DNA of 64,000 nucleotides from Limnobacter alexandrii (GCF_005871185.1 NZ_SWKN01000007.1:248001-312000), one strand, 5' to 3'; positions 1 to 10,081 are shown, counted from the stretch's first letter. A program made the numbers and translations. Notes: generated by a model from the letters alone, not told the origin.

Positions 1-840
1 CCTGCTGGCGCTGAAACCACGGAAGCAGCCCCCGCGTTGGAAGAACCCACGGAACCCGCCGCCGCTGCAGAAGAACCCGAGTCCACTCCTGCACCCCTGA
101 ACTTCTGGATTTCTCTGTTAGTGGTGGTTGGAGTACTTTTGTATTACTACTCCCGCCTCAGCTTCGAACGCCTTGAAGTATTCAAGATGTTGCTGACCTC
201 CTTCTTCCCGCTTGCAATTCTGATTTTGGCGGTGTTGGGCAGTATCGTATTTGGCTTTGCAACGCCGTCCGAGGCCGCCGCTGTTGGTGCATTCGGTGGT
301 TTGTTACTGGCGGCCGGGTATCGTCAACTCAGCTTCCCGGTGTTGCGTGAATCTGCCTTCCTTACCTCCAAAACAACCGCCATGGTGTGTTGGTTGTTTG
401 TGGGCTCATCCATTTTTTCAGCGGCATTTGCGCTGCTGGGTGGTCAGGAATTGGTTGAAAACTGGGTGTTGTCTTTGGGCCTCACGCCAATCCAGTTTTT
501 GCTGTTGTCCCAAGTCATCATTTTCCTGCTGGGCTGGCCTCTGGAATGGACAGAAATCATCGTGATTTTCATGCCGATTTTCATTCCACTGCTGCCCTAC
601 TTTGACATTGACCCATTGTTTTTTGGCTTGCTGGTCGCCATGAACCTGCAAACGGCTTTCCTGTCACCCCCGGTGGCCATGGCAGCGTTCTACCTGAAAG
701 GCGTATCGCCACCCGGAGTCACGCTGAACCAGATCTTCTTGGGCATGATTCCCTTCATGTTCATTCAGATCTTCGCGATGTTCGTGCTGTATGTGTTCCC
801 ACAAATCGGTATGTGGTTGCCTGGCGTGCTTTACAGATAA
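1..840 (+). CDS. TRAP transporter large permease (DctM-type), C-terminal part
   Basis: The frame is open from the first base, so the gene starts left of the window and only its last 279 codons are visible. After a linker rich in Ala, Glu and Pro (about the first 33 residues) come a membrane segment and a long run of hydrophobic helices. The stretch reading FGFATPSEAAAVGAFG is typical of the DctM large permease of tripartite ATP-independent periplasmic (TRAP) carriers, as is the late NLQTAFLSPPVAMAAFY. These inner-membrane proteins use an ion gradient to import organic acids delivered by a periplasmic binding protein. The small permease and binding-protein genes should lie to the left. The acidic Pro/Ala linker between membrane blocks is not part of the minimal family. 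The substrate cannot be told. A strong hairpin terminator follows at 868-899. Confidence 0.85.
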   Translation, partial: PAGAETTEAAPALEEPTEPAAAAEEPESTPAPLNFWISLLVVVGVLLYYYSRLSFERLEVFKMLLTSFFPLAILILAVLGSIVFGFATPSEAAAVGAFGGLLLAAGYRQLSFPVLRESAFLTSKTTAMVCWLFVGSSIFSAAFALLGGQELVENWVLSLGLTPIQFLLLSQVIIFLLGWPLEWTEIIVIFMPIFIPLLPYFDIDPLFFGLLVAMNLQTAFLSPPVAMAAFYLKGVSPPGVTLNQIFLGMIPFMFIQIFAMFVLYVFPQIGMWLPGVLYR

Positions 841-867
841 GCAATGCGTTGTTGACTCGTCTGAATG

Positions 868-899
868 CAAAAAACCGCCCACGAGGCGGTTTTTTGTTT
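868..899 (+). terminator. Rho-independent terminator of the TRAP operon
   Basis: AAAACCGCC (871-879) pairs with GGCGGTTTT (885-893) around a 5-base loop and is followed by a T-rich run on the plus strand. It lies 30 bases after the TRAP permease stop. The A-run on the other side could let it also work on the minus strand. Confidence 0.85.
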
Positions 900-907
900 T
901 CATCATT

Positions 908-995
908 CGTTCGTTCGAATCTACTCACAGGTCGCAAAAACAAAAAACCCGCCACAAGGGCGGGTTTTGATGTTTTTGGCGGAAGCTGTGAGATT
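908..995. repeat. 88-bp direct repeat, copy 1 (terminator plus tRNA-Ser 3' fragment)
   Basis: This stretch is identical, base for base, to 1069-1156 (offset 161). It contains a terminator-like hairpin (stems 944-953 and 959-968) and, read on the minus strand, the last part of tRNA-Ser: the 3' half of the T arm, the acceptor strand, discriminator and CCA. After 995 the match stops abruptly. No complete tRNA is present in this copy, so it is a fragment. Confidence 0.95.
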
Positions 996-1068
996 GTTAT
1001 CGCACCTTGCGGTGCTCCCTCGTTTCGTTCCCATTCGGGAACTCCACCGAACTATTATTTTTACGATC

Positions 1069-1156
1069 CGTTCGTTCGAATCTACTCACAGGTCGCAAAA
1101 ACAAAAAACCCGCCACAAGGGCGGGTTTTGATGTTTTTGGCGGAAGCTGTGAGATT
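1069..1156. repeat. 88-bp direct repeat, copy 2 (overlaps the intact tRNA-Ser 3' end)
   Basis: Second copy of the 88-bp repeat. It runs through the tRNA-Ser terminator into the 3' end of the intact tRNA-Ser gene. The 73 bases between the copies (996-1068) hold no ORF and no recognisable integrase or transposase remnant. Confidence 0.95.
1103..1129 (-). terminator. Terminator of tRNA-Ser
   Basis: AAAACCCGCC and GGCGGGTTTT form a stem with a 5-base loop, starting 9 bases beyond the encoded CCA of tRNA-Ser. On the minus strand the hairpin is followed by a run of T. The same hairpin occurs in repeat copy 1 at 942-968. Confidence 0.8.
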
Positions 1157-1227
1157 CGAACTCACGGAGGGCTCGCACCCTCGCCGGTTTTCAAGACCGG
1201 TGCATTCAACCGCTCTGCCAAGCTTCC
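1138..1227 (-). tRNA. tRNA-Ser(TGA)
   Basis: The minus strand reads GGAAGCT at the 5' end pairing with AGCTTCC at the 3' end, then discriminator G and an encoded CCA (1138-1140). The anticodon loop is CTTGAAA, giving anticodon TGA, which reads UCA and related Ser codons. A long variable arm, typical of class II tRNAs, is present (GAGGGTGCGAGCCCTC region). The T loop GTTCGAATC is canonical. The 3' end of the gene is duplicated 161 bp away. Confidence 0.95.
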
Positions 1228-1236
1228 GAGCCCACA

Positions 1237-1242
1237 ATTATA
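1237..1242 (-). promoter_or_regulatory. -10 element of tRNA-Ser
   Basis: A perfect TATAAT on the minus strand lies 9 bases upstream of the mature tRNA 5' end. The -35 region is weak (best candidate TTCCAA at 17-base spacing). If used, the primary transcript would have almost no 5' leader. tRNA-Leu at 22099-22183 has a similar arrangement. Confidence 0.5.
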
Positions 1243-1296
1243 ACCACAAACCCTTTGGTTTGGAAACCTTTCGGATCAATATTTCCCTAATATTCC

Positions 1297-2643
1297 TCAG
1301 CCTTTCAAGCCCATGCGCTTTTTCATGGCCTGCATGCTGACATAAGCCAGCACCGCAATCGTGGGTATGGCCACAGCAATGGCCAAATCGGGAGAAACTG
1401 GCACACCCATGGTCTTTAAACCCTTGGCCAAATAACCCACCAGGCTCGCACCATAGTAGGAAATCGCGACAATCGACAGGCCTTCCACAGTTTCCTGCAA
1501 ACGCAACTGCACCTTGGCACGCTTGTCCATGCTGGTCAGCAACCGCTGGTTCTGGCTTTCCCGCTCAATCTCCACGCGCGTACGCAGCAGCTGGGTCACA
1601 CGTGAAATACGGGCCGCCAACTCATCTTGCCTGCGGGCAGTCCAGGTGCAGGTTTTCATGGCAGGGCCCAAACGGCGATCCATGAATTCACCAAAAGTTT
1701 GCATGCCCACCATGGGAATTTCTTTCAACTCGGCAATCCGCTTTTTCACCAAATCGGTGTACGCCTCAGCCGCGGTAAACCGCACCCGGTTTTCAGCGCT
1801 CAACTGCTCCACACGTGCCGCCAAATCAGTCAACTGGCTCAACAACTTTCTGTCCAGCTCAACATCTTCTGAGGTTACTTCGGCCAGGTCTTCGGTTTTG
1901 CTGGTTTCAGCCATTTCCGTGGCCAGCTTCACCAAGCGATCCTCATAGGAGGACAGCTTCGGCAATGTGGCGCGCGCCACTGGAAAACTCAGCAACGCCA
2001 TCATGCGGTAGGTTTCCATCTCGATGGTGCGCTGAACCACCCTACCCAGCTGTCGTGAGCCCATTTTCAAATTACAAATCAGAATACGGGTAGCACCGCG
2101 ATCAGCAATTCGAAGGTCGGAAAACACCTGTCCTGCCCCATTCGCAATCATGCCGCCAATCAAGGTGTTCCCATCAAAATAGCCTGCAACACTGCGAGGT
2201 TCGCGGGGACTTTCTGTTTTTTGAACGAACAATTCAATGGCCACCAACATGATGCCGGGCAAGGCTGCCATCCAGCTGGGGGGTAATCTGCGGGTCACTG
2301 GGCGATCAAACACAATCGCATGGTCAGCCCGCTCAAAGAACGTCAGGGTAATGAATTCATTGTGGCGCTCCAGGCGCAAACGCAAGGCCGATTCGCCACC
2401 GCACAGGCTCAGGCTGACCTGGGGTGCGGCCAATTCCTCATCCGAAACTGGTTTGCATCCACAGTAGTCGACCAAGGCCTGCAACTGCCCCACAATCGCG
2501 GGCGTCACTTCACCTTGCACCAGCAAAGCAATGTGAAACACCCTTTCCTGCGGCCACAAGGCCTCGGTGGGGCGAGAATGGACTTCATCATTGAGTGCTT
2601 GCCGCAATGGATATGGCTGGGGCAGCAGGTTGCTTTTGTTCAT
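1297..2643 (-). CDS. DUF3422 family membrane-anchored protein
   Basis: 448 residues. The N-terminal sequence LNDEVHSRPTEAL matches the start of the DUF3422 family (N-E-h-H-x-R-P), which is widespread in proteobacteria and has no established function. The first half is a soluble domain; residues 225-300 are predicted helical and charged; the last 60 residues hold two hydrophobic segments (around 395-415 and 420-440), followed by a short basic tail, so the protein is probably anchored in the inner membrane by its C terminus. It follows pgsA by 21 bp on the same strand and may be co-transcribed with it. I do not assign a function. Confidence 0.75.
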   Translation of the reverse strand: MNKSNLLPQPYPLRQALNDEVHSRPTEALWPQERVFHIALLVQGEVTPAIVGQLQALVDYCGCKPVSDEELAAPQVSLSLCGGESALRLRLERHNEFITLTFFERADHAIVFDRPVTRRLPPSWMAALPGIMLVAIELFVQKTESPREPRSVAGYFDGNTLIGGMIANGAGQVFSDLRIADRGATRILICNLKMGSRQLGRVVQRTIEMETYRMMALLSFPVARATLPKLSSYEDRLVKLATEMAETSKTEDLAEVTSEDVELDRKLLSQLTDLAARVEQLSAENRVRFTAAEAYTDLVKKRIAELKEIPMVGMQTFGEFMDRRLGPAMKTCTWTARRQDELAARISRVTQLLRTRVEIERESQNQRLLTSMDKRAKVQLRLQETVEGLSIVAISYYGASLVGYLAKGLKTMGVPVSPDLAIAVAIPTIAVLAYVSMQAMKKRMGLKG

Positions 2644-2664
2644 GGCGAAAGGTTCTTGAAGCGA

Positions 2665-3234
2665 TCAGCTTCGATTGCGAAGTTCAGGCCAGGCTTTCAT
2701 CAAGTAATAGCACATGGACCACACAGTCAACACAGCCGCCACATAAATACCCAAAGTGCCCAACAACTGGAAATTGATGCCCATCCAGGTTTCATTGACC
2801 AACAACATGGGGATGGCCACCATTTGCGCAATGGTTTTGAATTTGCCAAGCCAGTTCACGGCCACGCTGTTGCGGGCCCCAATACTGGCCATCCATTCCC
2901 GCAGGGCGGAAATTGTAATTTCACGTCCGATAATAATCAGTGCGATAAATGGGCCGATGCGCCCAAGGTCGACCAAGACAATCAGGGCTGCCCCCACCAT
3001 CAGCTTGTCGGCAACCGGATCAAGAAACGCACCAAACGCCGAGGTTTGGTTCCAGCGGCGGGCCAGGTAACCGTCTACAAAATCGGTAATGGCTGCGAAT
3101 ACAAAAACCCAGGCGCCCACCCAGTTTTGCATGGTGATGGACATGACTGTTTCGGGCAGAAAATAAATGCCGACAACCAGTGGAATCAAAATAATCCGGA
3201 CCCAGGTCAGGATCATGGGCAGGTTCATTGGCAT
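2665..3234 (-). CDS. pgsA: CDP-diacylglycerol-glycerol-3-phosphate 3-phosphatidyltransferase
   Basis: 189 residues from the ATG at 3234. This start gives an N terminus (MPMNLPMILTWVRI) that fits the family; an upstream GTG at 3267 would add 11 residues but has no ribosome-binding site. PgsA makes phosphatidylglycerol phosphate from CDP-diacylglycerol and glycerol 3-phosphate in the inner membrane, the committed step to phosphatidylglycerol and cardiolipin. The CDP-alcohol phosphatidyltransferase signature D-G-x2-A-R-x8-G-x3-D-x3-D is complete (from DGYLAR to the Asp of DPVAD). Four or more hydrophobic helices are visible. It lies between uvrC and the DUF3422 gene; a uvrC-pgsA neighbourhood is common in proteobacteria. 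Confidence 0.93.
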   Translation of the reverse strand: MPMNLPMILTWVRIILIPLVVGIYFLPETVMSITMQNWVGAWVFVFAAITDFVDGYLARRWNQTSAFGAFLDPVADKLMVGAALIVLVDLGRIGPFIALIIIGREITISALREWMASIGARNSVAVNWLGKFKTIAQMVAIPMLLVNETWMGINFQLLGTLGIYVAAVLTVWSMCYYLMKAWPELRNRS

Positions 3235-3319
3235 ATCTGTTTTTCTTTTGTTAAGGTGAAAATACACTCTCTAGAGGTACAGAATATATCAGCGTGAACG
3301 CCCATTGAGGCACACCTGT

Positions 3320-5305
3320 TCAATGCAAACGCCGATATATTTCTTCAGCCAGTGTTTTCGAGATCCCATCGACGGTTTGTAGATCCTCAACGCTGGCCGC
3401 CTTCACACCACGCAAACCGCCAAAACGGGTCAGCAACTTTTGCTTGCGGCGTGCGCCAATGCCTTCAATTTCATCCAGCTCGGAAGCCTGACGCGCCTTG
3501 GCCCGCTTGGCCCGCATGCCTGTAATCGCAAACCGGTGGGCTTCGTCTCGAATTTGCGCAATCAGCATGAGCGCAGGGTGACCAGGGCCCAACTCAAGGC
3601 TTGGCCTACCGTCGGGAAACACCAAAGTTTCCAGGCCCACTTTGCGGTTCTCGCCCTTTTTCACGCCCACAATCAGGCTGATGTCCAGTCCAAGCTGCTC
3701 AAACACTTGCCGGGCCACTTCAATTTGCCCTTTGCCCCCGTCAATCAGCACCACATGCGGCATCACAATTGGGGTCTTGCCCTCGCGCTGATATCGACGT
3801 GTTACCGCTTGGCGCATGGCTGCGTAATCATCGCCTGGTGTAATGCCTTCAATGTTGTAGCGACGGTATTCGCGACTTTGCATGTCGTGGTTGTGAAACA
3901 CCACACACGAGGCCTGCGTGGCCTCTCCTGCGGTGTGCGAAATGTCAAAACACTCCACGCGCAAAGTGGCCAGCAAATCAATGTCCTCGGGTGCTGCGTC
4001 CATGGCAGCTTCAGTGCCTGGTGGCAACACGGAATCGCTGGCTGTGTCACCCTGTGGTTTGAGGGTGCCCCCCAACATGCTGCTCGCCTCGCCTGCCTGC
4101 AAAGCTTCCTCCAGCCGCGTTTCAAGGCCCAATGTTTCAACCAGTGCACGGGTTCGGAACTGGGCTGACCCCTGCTCTGCAATTCGCCTCGCAATCGCGA
4201 TTTCTGCATTGTCCACAGCCATGTCCAACCACTTGCGTCGCTCGCTTTGCGGCTGGCGGATCAGGTTAATTTTCTTGCCTGCTTGCTGGCTGAGTGCCAT
4301 CAGCAATTCGGGGGCATCCAGATCCTGATTCACAATCAACAGGTTTGGAATCGGCCTGTCCACATAGGCTTGGCTCAAAAACGCCTCCAGCACCTCGGGG
4401 CCAATGTCCTCGCTGGCCTGTGCCACACTGGGAAACATGGGTTTGTCGCCCAAATGCCGGCCGCCCCGCACCATGGCGAGGTTTACACACACTGCACCGC
4501 CTTTGATCACCACAGCAATAATGTCTGCATCGTCATCACCACCCGTGGTGTCTACAGACTGCTTTTGCAACACACGGCTTAGCGCACCCAACTGATTGCG
4601 GTACATGGCCGCTTTCTCAAACTCCAGCAAGCCACTGGCTTCCAGCATTTTCTCTTCCAGATTGGCCAACACTGATTTGTGGTCGCCCCGCAAAAAACGC
4701 GAGGCTGCTTCCACATCTTTTGCGTAATCCTCAGGGCTGATCCAGTTCACACAAGGTGCACTGCACCGCTGAATCTGGGCCTGTAAACAAGGGCGTGAAC
4801 GATGGGAAAAAACAGTGTCCTCACAGGTGCGCAACAAGAACACTCGCTGCAAAACCTGAATACTTTCTTTCACGGCCCAAGCATTCGGAAAGGGTCCAAA
4901 GAACTGTGATTTTTTATCGACTGCACCCCTGTAATACGCTACCCGTGGGTACTTGTGATTGGTCAAGCGAAGGTAGGGATAGCTTTTGTCATCCCGAAAC
5001 AGAATGTTGTAACGCGGGCTTAAGCTTTTAATCAGGTTGTTTTCAAGCAGCAGCGCTTCTGCTTCCGTGCGGGTGGGGGTTACATCAACCCTCACAATGC
5101 GCTCTACCATGTGGCTGGTACGCGGGCTGGCATGGGTTTTCTGGAAATACGAAGACACCCGCTTTTTCAGGTTCTTGGCCTTGCCCACATACATCACAGT
5201 GCCGTTCGCATCAATCATGCGATACACACCGGGGCGTGTGGTCAATTCTTTCAAGAACGCCGGGATATCAAAAGGAGAGTCGGGCGCTTGTTGCTCGTCG
5301 GTCAT
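3320..5305 (-). CDS. uvrC: Excinuclease ABC subunit C
   Basis: 661 residues. UvrC makes both incisions in nucleotide excision repair after UvrA and UvrB have marked the lesion. Domains in order: GIY-YIG nuclease near the N terminus (PGVYRM, then [13 protein letters not shown]), a UVR helix pair near 210-245 that contacts UvrB, the RNase H-like C-terminal nuclease (about 450-570; FDISH, IDGGKGQ and EAHRFA carry the acidic and His residues), and paired helix-hairpin-helix motifs at the end ([15 protein letters not shown]). An Ala/Pro/Asp-rich segment of about 40 residues near 400-440 makes it longer than the usual 600-620 residues. It starts 10 bp after the glycosylase gene and is probably read in one transcript with it. 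Confidence 0.96.
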   Translation of the reverse strand: MTDEQQAPDSPFDIPAFLKELTTRPGVYRMIDANGTVMYVGKAKNLKKRVSSYFQKTHASPRTSHMVERIVRVDVTPTRTEAEALLLENNLIKSLSPRYNILFRDDKSYPYLRLTNHKYPRVAYYRGAVDKKSQFFGPFPNAWAVKESIQVLQRVFLLRTCEDTVFSHRSRPCLQAQIQRCSAPCVNWISPEDYAKDVEAASRFLRGDHKSVLANLEEKMLEASGLLEFEKAAMYRNQLGALSRVLQKQSVDTTGGDDDADIIAVVIKGGAVCVNLAMVRGGRHLGDKPMFPSVAQASEDIGPEVLEAFLSQAYVDRPIPNLLIVNQDLDAPELLMALSQQAGKKINLIRQPQSERRKWLDMAVDNAEIAIARRIAEQGSAQFRTRALVETLGLETRLEEALQAGEASSMLGGTLKPQGDTASDSVLPPGTEAAMDAAPEDIDLLATLRVECFDISHTAGEATQASCVVFHNHDMQSREYRRYNIEGITPGDDYAAMRQAVTRRYQREGKTPIVMPHVVLIDGGKGQIEVARQVFEQLGLDISLIVGVKKGENRKVGLETLVFPDGRPSLELGPGHPALMLIAQIRDEAHRFAITGMRAKRAKARQASELDEIEGIGARRKQKLLTRFGGLRGVKAASVEDLQTVDGISKTLAEEIYRRLH

Positions 5306-5315
5306 CGCCCTGCCC

Positions 5316-5993
5316 TTATGCCTTCAGGAAATGGCTGATCGATTGCAGCACAGCCTCGAACATGGGTGCGGTCAGCCTGCCGGTTTGCGTGTTGTAGCGG
5401 CTCACATGGTAACTGTCAAACAAACGAAATGCGCCCAGATCATGTTCAGCAGCATGGCCAAACTTGAAAGCACTTTGTTTCTGATCCATCGCCTTCAACA
5501 CGGCTTGGTGCCCCACCAAGCCCAGTGCCAGCACTGCCTTGGGCGGGTGCACCTTGAACTCATGGGAAATGAACTGGTTGCAGGTTTTAATTTCCGCAGG
5601 CGTGGGTTTGTTTTCAGGTGGAACACACTTCACGGCATTGCTTACGCGTGCATTCAACAGCTGCATGCCATCGCCCACCGCTACGGAAACCGGTCTGTTG
5701 GCAAAACCGTACTTGTGCAAAGTGCTGTACAACAGGTCACCACAATAATCGCCCGTGAATGGGCGCCCACTGCGGTTGGCACCGTGTAAACCTGGCGCCA
5801 AACCAACAATCAACAGCTCGGCGTTGGCGGGGCCAAAAGGCGGCACCGGGCCATTGAAATGGCTTGGAAATTTTTCGCGATTCTGTTCATGAAAAGCATG
5901 CAAACGCGGGCAGGCGGTGCAATGCACATCAAACACTTTGGCTGGCCATTGCTGGTCCATGGCCAAGGGTTGCCATGCCAATTCTTTTTCCAT
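5316..5993 (-). CDS. Uracil-DNA glycosylase, family 5 (UdgB-like)
   Basis: 225 residues. Family 5 enzymes remove uracil and some other deaminated bases from DNA. The first motif reads [19 protein letters not shown], the hallmark of the family, with the usual polar catalytic residue of other families absent. The second is [14 protein letters not shown] near the C terminus. Four cysteines in the pattern CxxC (residues 25 and 28), KC and TC fit the [4Fe-4S] cluster of families 4 and 5. The ATG directly abuts the purL TAA (TAAATG), and uvrC follows after 10 bp, so it sits in a purL-glycosylase-uvrC transcript. A second glycosylase of family 4 lies at 31327-32034. Confidence 0.88.
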   Translation of the reverse strand: MEKELAWQPLAMDQQWPAKVFDVHCTACPRLHAFHEQNREKFPSHFNGPVPPFGPANAELLIVGLAPGLHGANRSGRPFTGDYCGDLLYSTLHKYGFANRPVSVAVGDGMQLLNARVSNAVKCVPPENKPTPAEIKTCNQFISHEFKVHPPKAVLALGLVGHQAVLKAMDQKQSAFKFGHAAEHDLGAFRLFDSYHVSRYNTQTGRLTAPMFEAVLQSISHFLKA

Positions 5994-8900
5994 TTAACCC
6001 AATGCCTTGCGCGCGTTGTAGAACAAACGCATCCACGGTGAATACTCGCCTGCATCTGTCGGTGCCCAGCTCATTTGCACGTTACGGAATACCCGCTCAG
6101 GGTGCGGCATCATGATGGTGAAACGACCATCTGGCGTGGTGAAACCGGCCAGTGCCTCGGGGCTGCCATTGGGGTTGAATGGGTACTGCTGTGTGGCCTC
6201 GCCCTGTGAATTGACATACTGCACAGCCACCAAGCCCTCAGCAGTCAATTTGCCGTGGTTGCCCTGGCGTGAAAAGTCTGCGCGGCCCTCGCCGTGCGCC
6301 ACCACCACTGGCACCACCGAACCTTCCATGCCACTGAGCAAAATGGACGGCGTCTTGTTGATTTTTACATTCACCAAGCGGGCTTCATATTGCTCGCTTT
6401 CATTGCGCATCAGTTTTGGCCAATGCGTTGCACCAGGAATCAAATCAGCCAAGGTGGCCATCATTTGGCAACCATTGCAAACACCCAAACCGAACACATC
6501 ACTGCGACCAAAAAACTCCGCAAACTGATCAGCCAGCACGCTGTTGTAGCGAATGGTTTTTGCCCAGCCTTCGCCAGCACCCAACACATCGCCGTAACTG
6601 AAGCCACCGCATGCAGCCAAACCTTGAAAATCAGCCAACTTGCGCTTGCCAGTCAGCAAGTCGCTCATGTGCACATCCACAGCCTCAAAGCCCGCAAGCG
6701 TGAATGCGCCTGCCATTTCCAACTGACCGTTCACGCCTTGTTCACGCAGCACTGCCACGCGGGGTTTGGCACCGCTTGCAATAAACGGTGCTGCCGGGTT
6801 TTCTGCAATATCAAAGCTGGGTTGCCACACCAAAGCATTGGGCAATTCGGCGGCAGCTTTGTGTTCGTTTTCCGCGCACGCCGGGTTGTCACGGCGCTTG
6901 GCAATTTGATAGCTGGTGTCATCCCAAATACCTTGCAGCTTGGCGCGGCTTTCGGAGTAAATGCACTTGGCATCGCGGTAAAACTCAATTACATCTCGGT
7001 CATTTGGCTTGCCGATGATATTGCTGTGTTTGCTCAGGTTGAAATCGCGAAGCACTTGCATGGCTTCGCTTTTCTGCGCAGCGGGTACCTGCAACACCAC
7101 ACCCAGTTCTTCGTTGAACAAGGCTTTCAGGGTAAGCTCGCCACGCTGCACGCTGACCTGCTCCGGGCGAATTTTAAAGTCGCCCCAATCGGCCGAATAC
7201 GGGTCTATGGTGATCAAATCCAGGTTGATCGACAAACCACAACGGCTGGCAAAACTCATCTCGGCCAAGGCCGCCAGCAAACCACCATCTGAACGATCGT
7301 GGTAGGCATGCACCAAGCCTTTTTCACGCAGGGCATTCAAAGCCTGTGCAAAGTTCTTGATGTCGCTTGCGTCCTCTACATCGGGCACATCTGCACCCAA
7401 CTGGTTGGTTACTTGTGCAAGCACGCTTGCGCCCATGCGCATTTTGCCGCGCGCCAAATCAACCAAGACCAACACTGTGTCATCCGCTGTGTTCAGCACA
7501 GGCGTGAGCGTACCGCGAACATCGTTGATTTTCGAAAACGCGGTCACGATCAAACTGACAGGCGACAAAACTTCCTTCTGAACATCGCCCTCGTTCCAGC
7601 GGGTGCGCATGGAAAGAGAGTCTTTACCCACAGGAATACCCAAACCCAATTGCGGACAAAGTTCCATGCCAATCGCTTTCACAGTGTCAAACAATGCGGC
7701 ATCTTGCCCAGGTGTGCCGCAAGCGGCCATCCAGTTGGCGCTCAGCTTCACATCTTCCAGTTTCTCAACCGGTGAAGCCAGCAGGTTGGTAATACTTTCT
7801 GCAATCGCCATACGGCCTGAGGCAGGCGCATTCAACACAGCCAGCGGTGTGCGTTCACCCATGGCCATGGCCTGCCCTGCGTAGCCGGTGTAATCGTCAA
7901 TCGTCACTGCCACATCAGCCACAGGCACTTGGTAAGGCCCAACCATTTGGTCGCGGGCGGTGAAGCCTCCCACAGTGCGGTCGCCAATCGTAATCAGGAA
8001 ACGCTTGGAAGCCACAGCCGGGAATTTCAACACCTGTTCAATGGCCTCGCCCAATTCAGTCTGGGTCAAATCCATTTCTGCTTTCACTGGCTCAACGCGC
8101 TTGTCGTTGCGCTCCATGCGGGGAGGCTTGCCCAACAGCACTTCCATGGGCATGTCCACTGGGTTGCTGCTGCTTTCCGCATCCAGCACTTTCAGTTGGC
8201 GTTCATCGGTAACCACTCCCACCACGCAGAATGGGCAACGCTCACGTTCACACAGTTGCGTGAAAAGCTCCAGCGACTCGGGTGCAATGCCCATCACATA
8301 ACGTTCTTGCGATTCATTGCACCAAATTTCAGCAGGGCTCAAACCGCTCTCATCCAGATTTACCTTGCGCAAATCGAACTCAGCACCTTTGTTCGATGCA
8401 TCCGCCAATTCTGGAAATGCATTGGAAATACCACCCGCACCCACATCGTGAATACTCAAGATGGGGTTGGCTTCGCCCAAGGTCCAGCAACGATCAAGCA
8501 CTTCCTGCGCACGGCGTTCCATTTCAGGATTGGCACGTTGCACTGAATCAAAGTCGAGCGATTCGGTGTTCGAGCCAGAGTTCATGGACGATGCAGCCCC
8601 ACCACCCATACCAATGCGCATACCGGGGCCACCCAGTTGAATCAACAGGCTGCCCGCTGGCAAGTCGCATTTGTGGGTGTGCACTTCACGAATATTGCCC
8701 AAGCCACCCGCAATCATGATGGGCTTGTGGTAACCGTAAACCCTTTCACCTACGCGTTGCTCGAATGTGCGGAAGTAGCCGCCCAGGTTCGGGCGACCGA
8801 ATTCATTGTTGAACGCAGCCGCACCAATTGGGCCGTCAATCATGATTTGTTCAGGTGTTGCAATACGCGTAGGAATGCCAACAGGCTTCGGCTGCTCGCT

Positions 8901-10049
8901 ACGTTGCTCATTGCGCTGATCAAGCGGCACCAGGGCGTCTTGCCCGCTTTCCCAGATTTCCTTGCCGCCATCAAAACGCAAGTGCGAGGTGGTAAAGCCA
9001 CACAGGCCTGCCTTGGGTTTGGCGCCACGACCTGTGGCACCTTCATCGCGAATTTCACCGCCCGAACCGGTGGCAGCACCCGCGTAAGGCGAAATGGCTG
9101 TGGGGTGGTTGTGGGTTTCAACCTTGATCACAAAATGCGTGTTTTCTTCATGCGGGCGATACACACCGTCTGCATCCGCAAAAAAGCGTTCAGCCTTGCC
9201 ACCAGCAATCACTGCTGCATTGTCGGAATATGCAACCACCGTGCCTTGGGGCGTGGTTTTGTGGGTGTTGCGGATCATGCCGAACAGGGTTTCGCTTTGA
9301 GCCTGTCCGTCGATGGTCCAGGTGGCATTGAAAATTTTGTGGCGGCAGTGCTCGCTGTTGGCCTGCGCAAACATCATCAATTCCACATCAGTGGGTGAAC
9401 GGCCCATGGCGGTGTAGGCTTCTAGCAGGTAATCAATTTCATCTTCGCTCAAGGCCAAGCCCAATTCGCTGTTGGCCTTCACCAATGAATTGCGGCCCTC
9501 GCTCAATTCCACAATTTGCAGGCTTTTGCCTTGCAGGGGCAAAAACAGGCTTTTCACATCAAACCCATCGGGCAACACGGTTTCCGTCATTCGGTCGTAC
9601 AAGGCTACCTTCAAGGCCTGCAAAGCAGCGCCTTCGGGCAGTTTGCTGCCGCCCAGCAAACCCTTCTTAAAAGTCAGCTGAAACTCAACGCCACGCTCCA
9701 TGCGCACCACATTGGCCAAGCCAGCATTGTGTGCAATATCGGTGGCCTTGGAAGCCCAAGGGCTTACCGTGCCCAAGCGCGGCACTACCACGCAACTCAG
9801 GTCAATGCGGTCCAAAGCCGGCGCGGCGTGGCCGTAATCCAGCAAACCTTCCATCACCTTGCGCTGATGGCCTTCCAATGCACCACGCGTGGCCACGAAG
9901 TGAACGAAATGCGCACGCACTGCCGACACATTCGAGTCAATGGCTTGCAGGCGTTTCAACAAGCCTTCTGCACGAAAAGCAGACAGGGCAGACGCGCCGT
10001 TGAAGGTAGAAACATCGAATTGATCAGCCGAAGACAGGGCAAGAGACAT
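5994..10049 (-). CDS. purL: Phosphoribosylformylglycinamidine synthase, single-chain
   Basis: 1351 residues, the large form of proteobacteria. It converts formylglycinamide ribonucleotide to the amidine with glutamine and ATP, step four of purine synthesis. The N-terminal and linker domains are followed by two PurM-like halves (motifs [34 protein letters not shown]) and a class I glutamine amidotransferase domain in the last 280 residues, with nucleophile Cys in GVCNGCQ (about residue 1190) and the His in MMPHPERVF. The leader has no clear Shine-Dalgarno sequence in front of the ATG. A TATAAT on the minus strand lies 33 bp upstream. It is divergent from the NAD(P)HX repair gene. Confidence 0.97.
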   Translation of the reverse strand: MSLALSSADQFDVSTFNGASALSAFRAEGLLKRLQAIDSNVSAVRAHFVHFVATRGALEGHQRKVMEGLLDYGHAAPALDRIDLSCVVVPRLGTVSPWASKATDIAHNAGLANVVRMERGVEFQLTFKKGLLGGSKLPEGAALQALKVALYDRMTETVLPDGFDVKSLFLPLQGKSLQIVELSEGRNSLVKANSELGLALSEDEIDYLLEAYTAMGRSPTDVELMMFAQANSEHCRHKIFNATWTIDGQAQSETLFGMIRNTHKTTPQGTVVAYSDNAAVIAGGKAERFFADADGVYRPHEENTHFVIKVETHNHPTAISPYAGAATGSGGEIRDEGATGRGAKPKAGLCGFTTSHLRFDGGKEIWESGQDALVPLDQRNEQRSEQPKPVGIPTRIATPEQIMIDGPIGAAAFNNEFGRPNLGGYFRTFEQRVGERVYGYHKPIMIAGGLGNIREVHTHKCDLPAGSLLIQLGGPGMRIGMGGGAASSMNSGSNTESLDFDSVQRANPEMERRAQEVLDRCWTLGEANPILSIHDVGAGGISNAFPELADASNKGAEFDLRKVNLDESGLSPAEIWCNESQERYVMGIAPESLELFTQLCERERCPFCVVGVVTDERQLKVLDAESSSNPVDMPMEVLLGKPPRMERNDKRVEPVKAEMDLTQTELGEAIEQVLKFPAVASKRFLITIGDRTVGGFTARDQMVGPYQVPVADVAVTIDDYTGYAGQAMAMGERTPLAVLNAPASGRMAIAESITNLLASPVEKLEDVKLSANWMAACGTPGQDAALFDTVKAIGMELCPQLGLGIPVGKDSLSMRTRWNEGDVQKEVLSPVSLIVTAFSKINDVRGTLTPVLNTADDTVLVLVDLARGKMRMGASVLAQVTNQLGADVPDVEDASDIKNFAQALNALREKGLVHAYHDRSDGGLLAALAEMSFASRCGLSINLDLITIDPYSADWGDFKIRPEQVSVQRGELTLKALFNEELGVVLQVPAAQKSEAMQVLRDFNLSKHSNIIGKPNDRDVIEFYRDAKCIYSESRAKLQGIWDDTSYQIAKRRDNPACAENEHKAAAELPNALVWQPSFDIAENPAAPFIASGAKPRVAVLREQGVNGQLEMAGAFTLAGFEAVDVHMSDLLTGKRKLADFQGLAACGGFSYGDVLGAGEGWAKTIRYNSVLADQFAEFFGRSDVFGLGVCNGCQMMATLADLIPGATHWPKLMRNESEQYEARLVNVKINKTPSILLSGMEGSVVPVVVAHGEGRADFSRQGNHGKLTAEGLVAVQYVNSQGEATQQYPFNPNGSPEALAGFTTPDGRFTIMMPHPERVFRNVQMSWAPTDAGEYSPWMRLFYNARKALG

Positions 10050-10081
10050 GACAGCAGTGGGGGTGGTTGAGGTAATCTTGA

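Noticed and set aside
996-1068. Search for an integrase, transposase or tRNA remnant between the two repeat copies
   Set aside because: Only two tiny hairpins are seen in 73 bp; nothing coding and no tRNA-like fold, so an inserted element is not present now.
813-1340. Open frames across the repeat and tRNA-Ser region
   Set aside because: They translate the two repeat copies and the tRNA itself; no protein family is recognisable and a structural RNA explains the conservation.
6294-7292. 332-codon plus-strand open frame over purL
   Set aside because: It lies antisense to conserved purL sequence, has low-complexity His/Gln/Arg composition and resembles no family. Several similar long antisense frames over uvrC, lon, mfd, sucA and the pgsA/DUF3422 region were dropped for the same reason.
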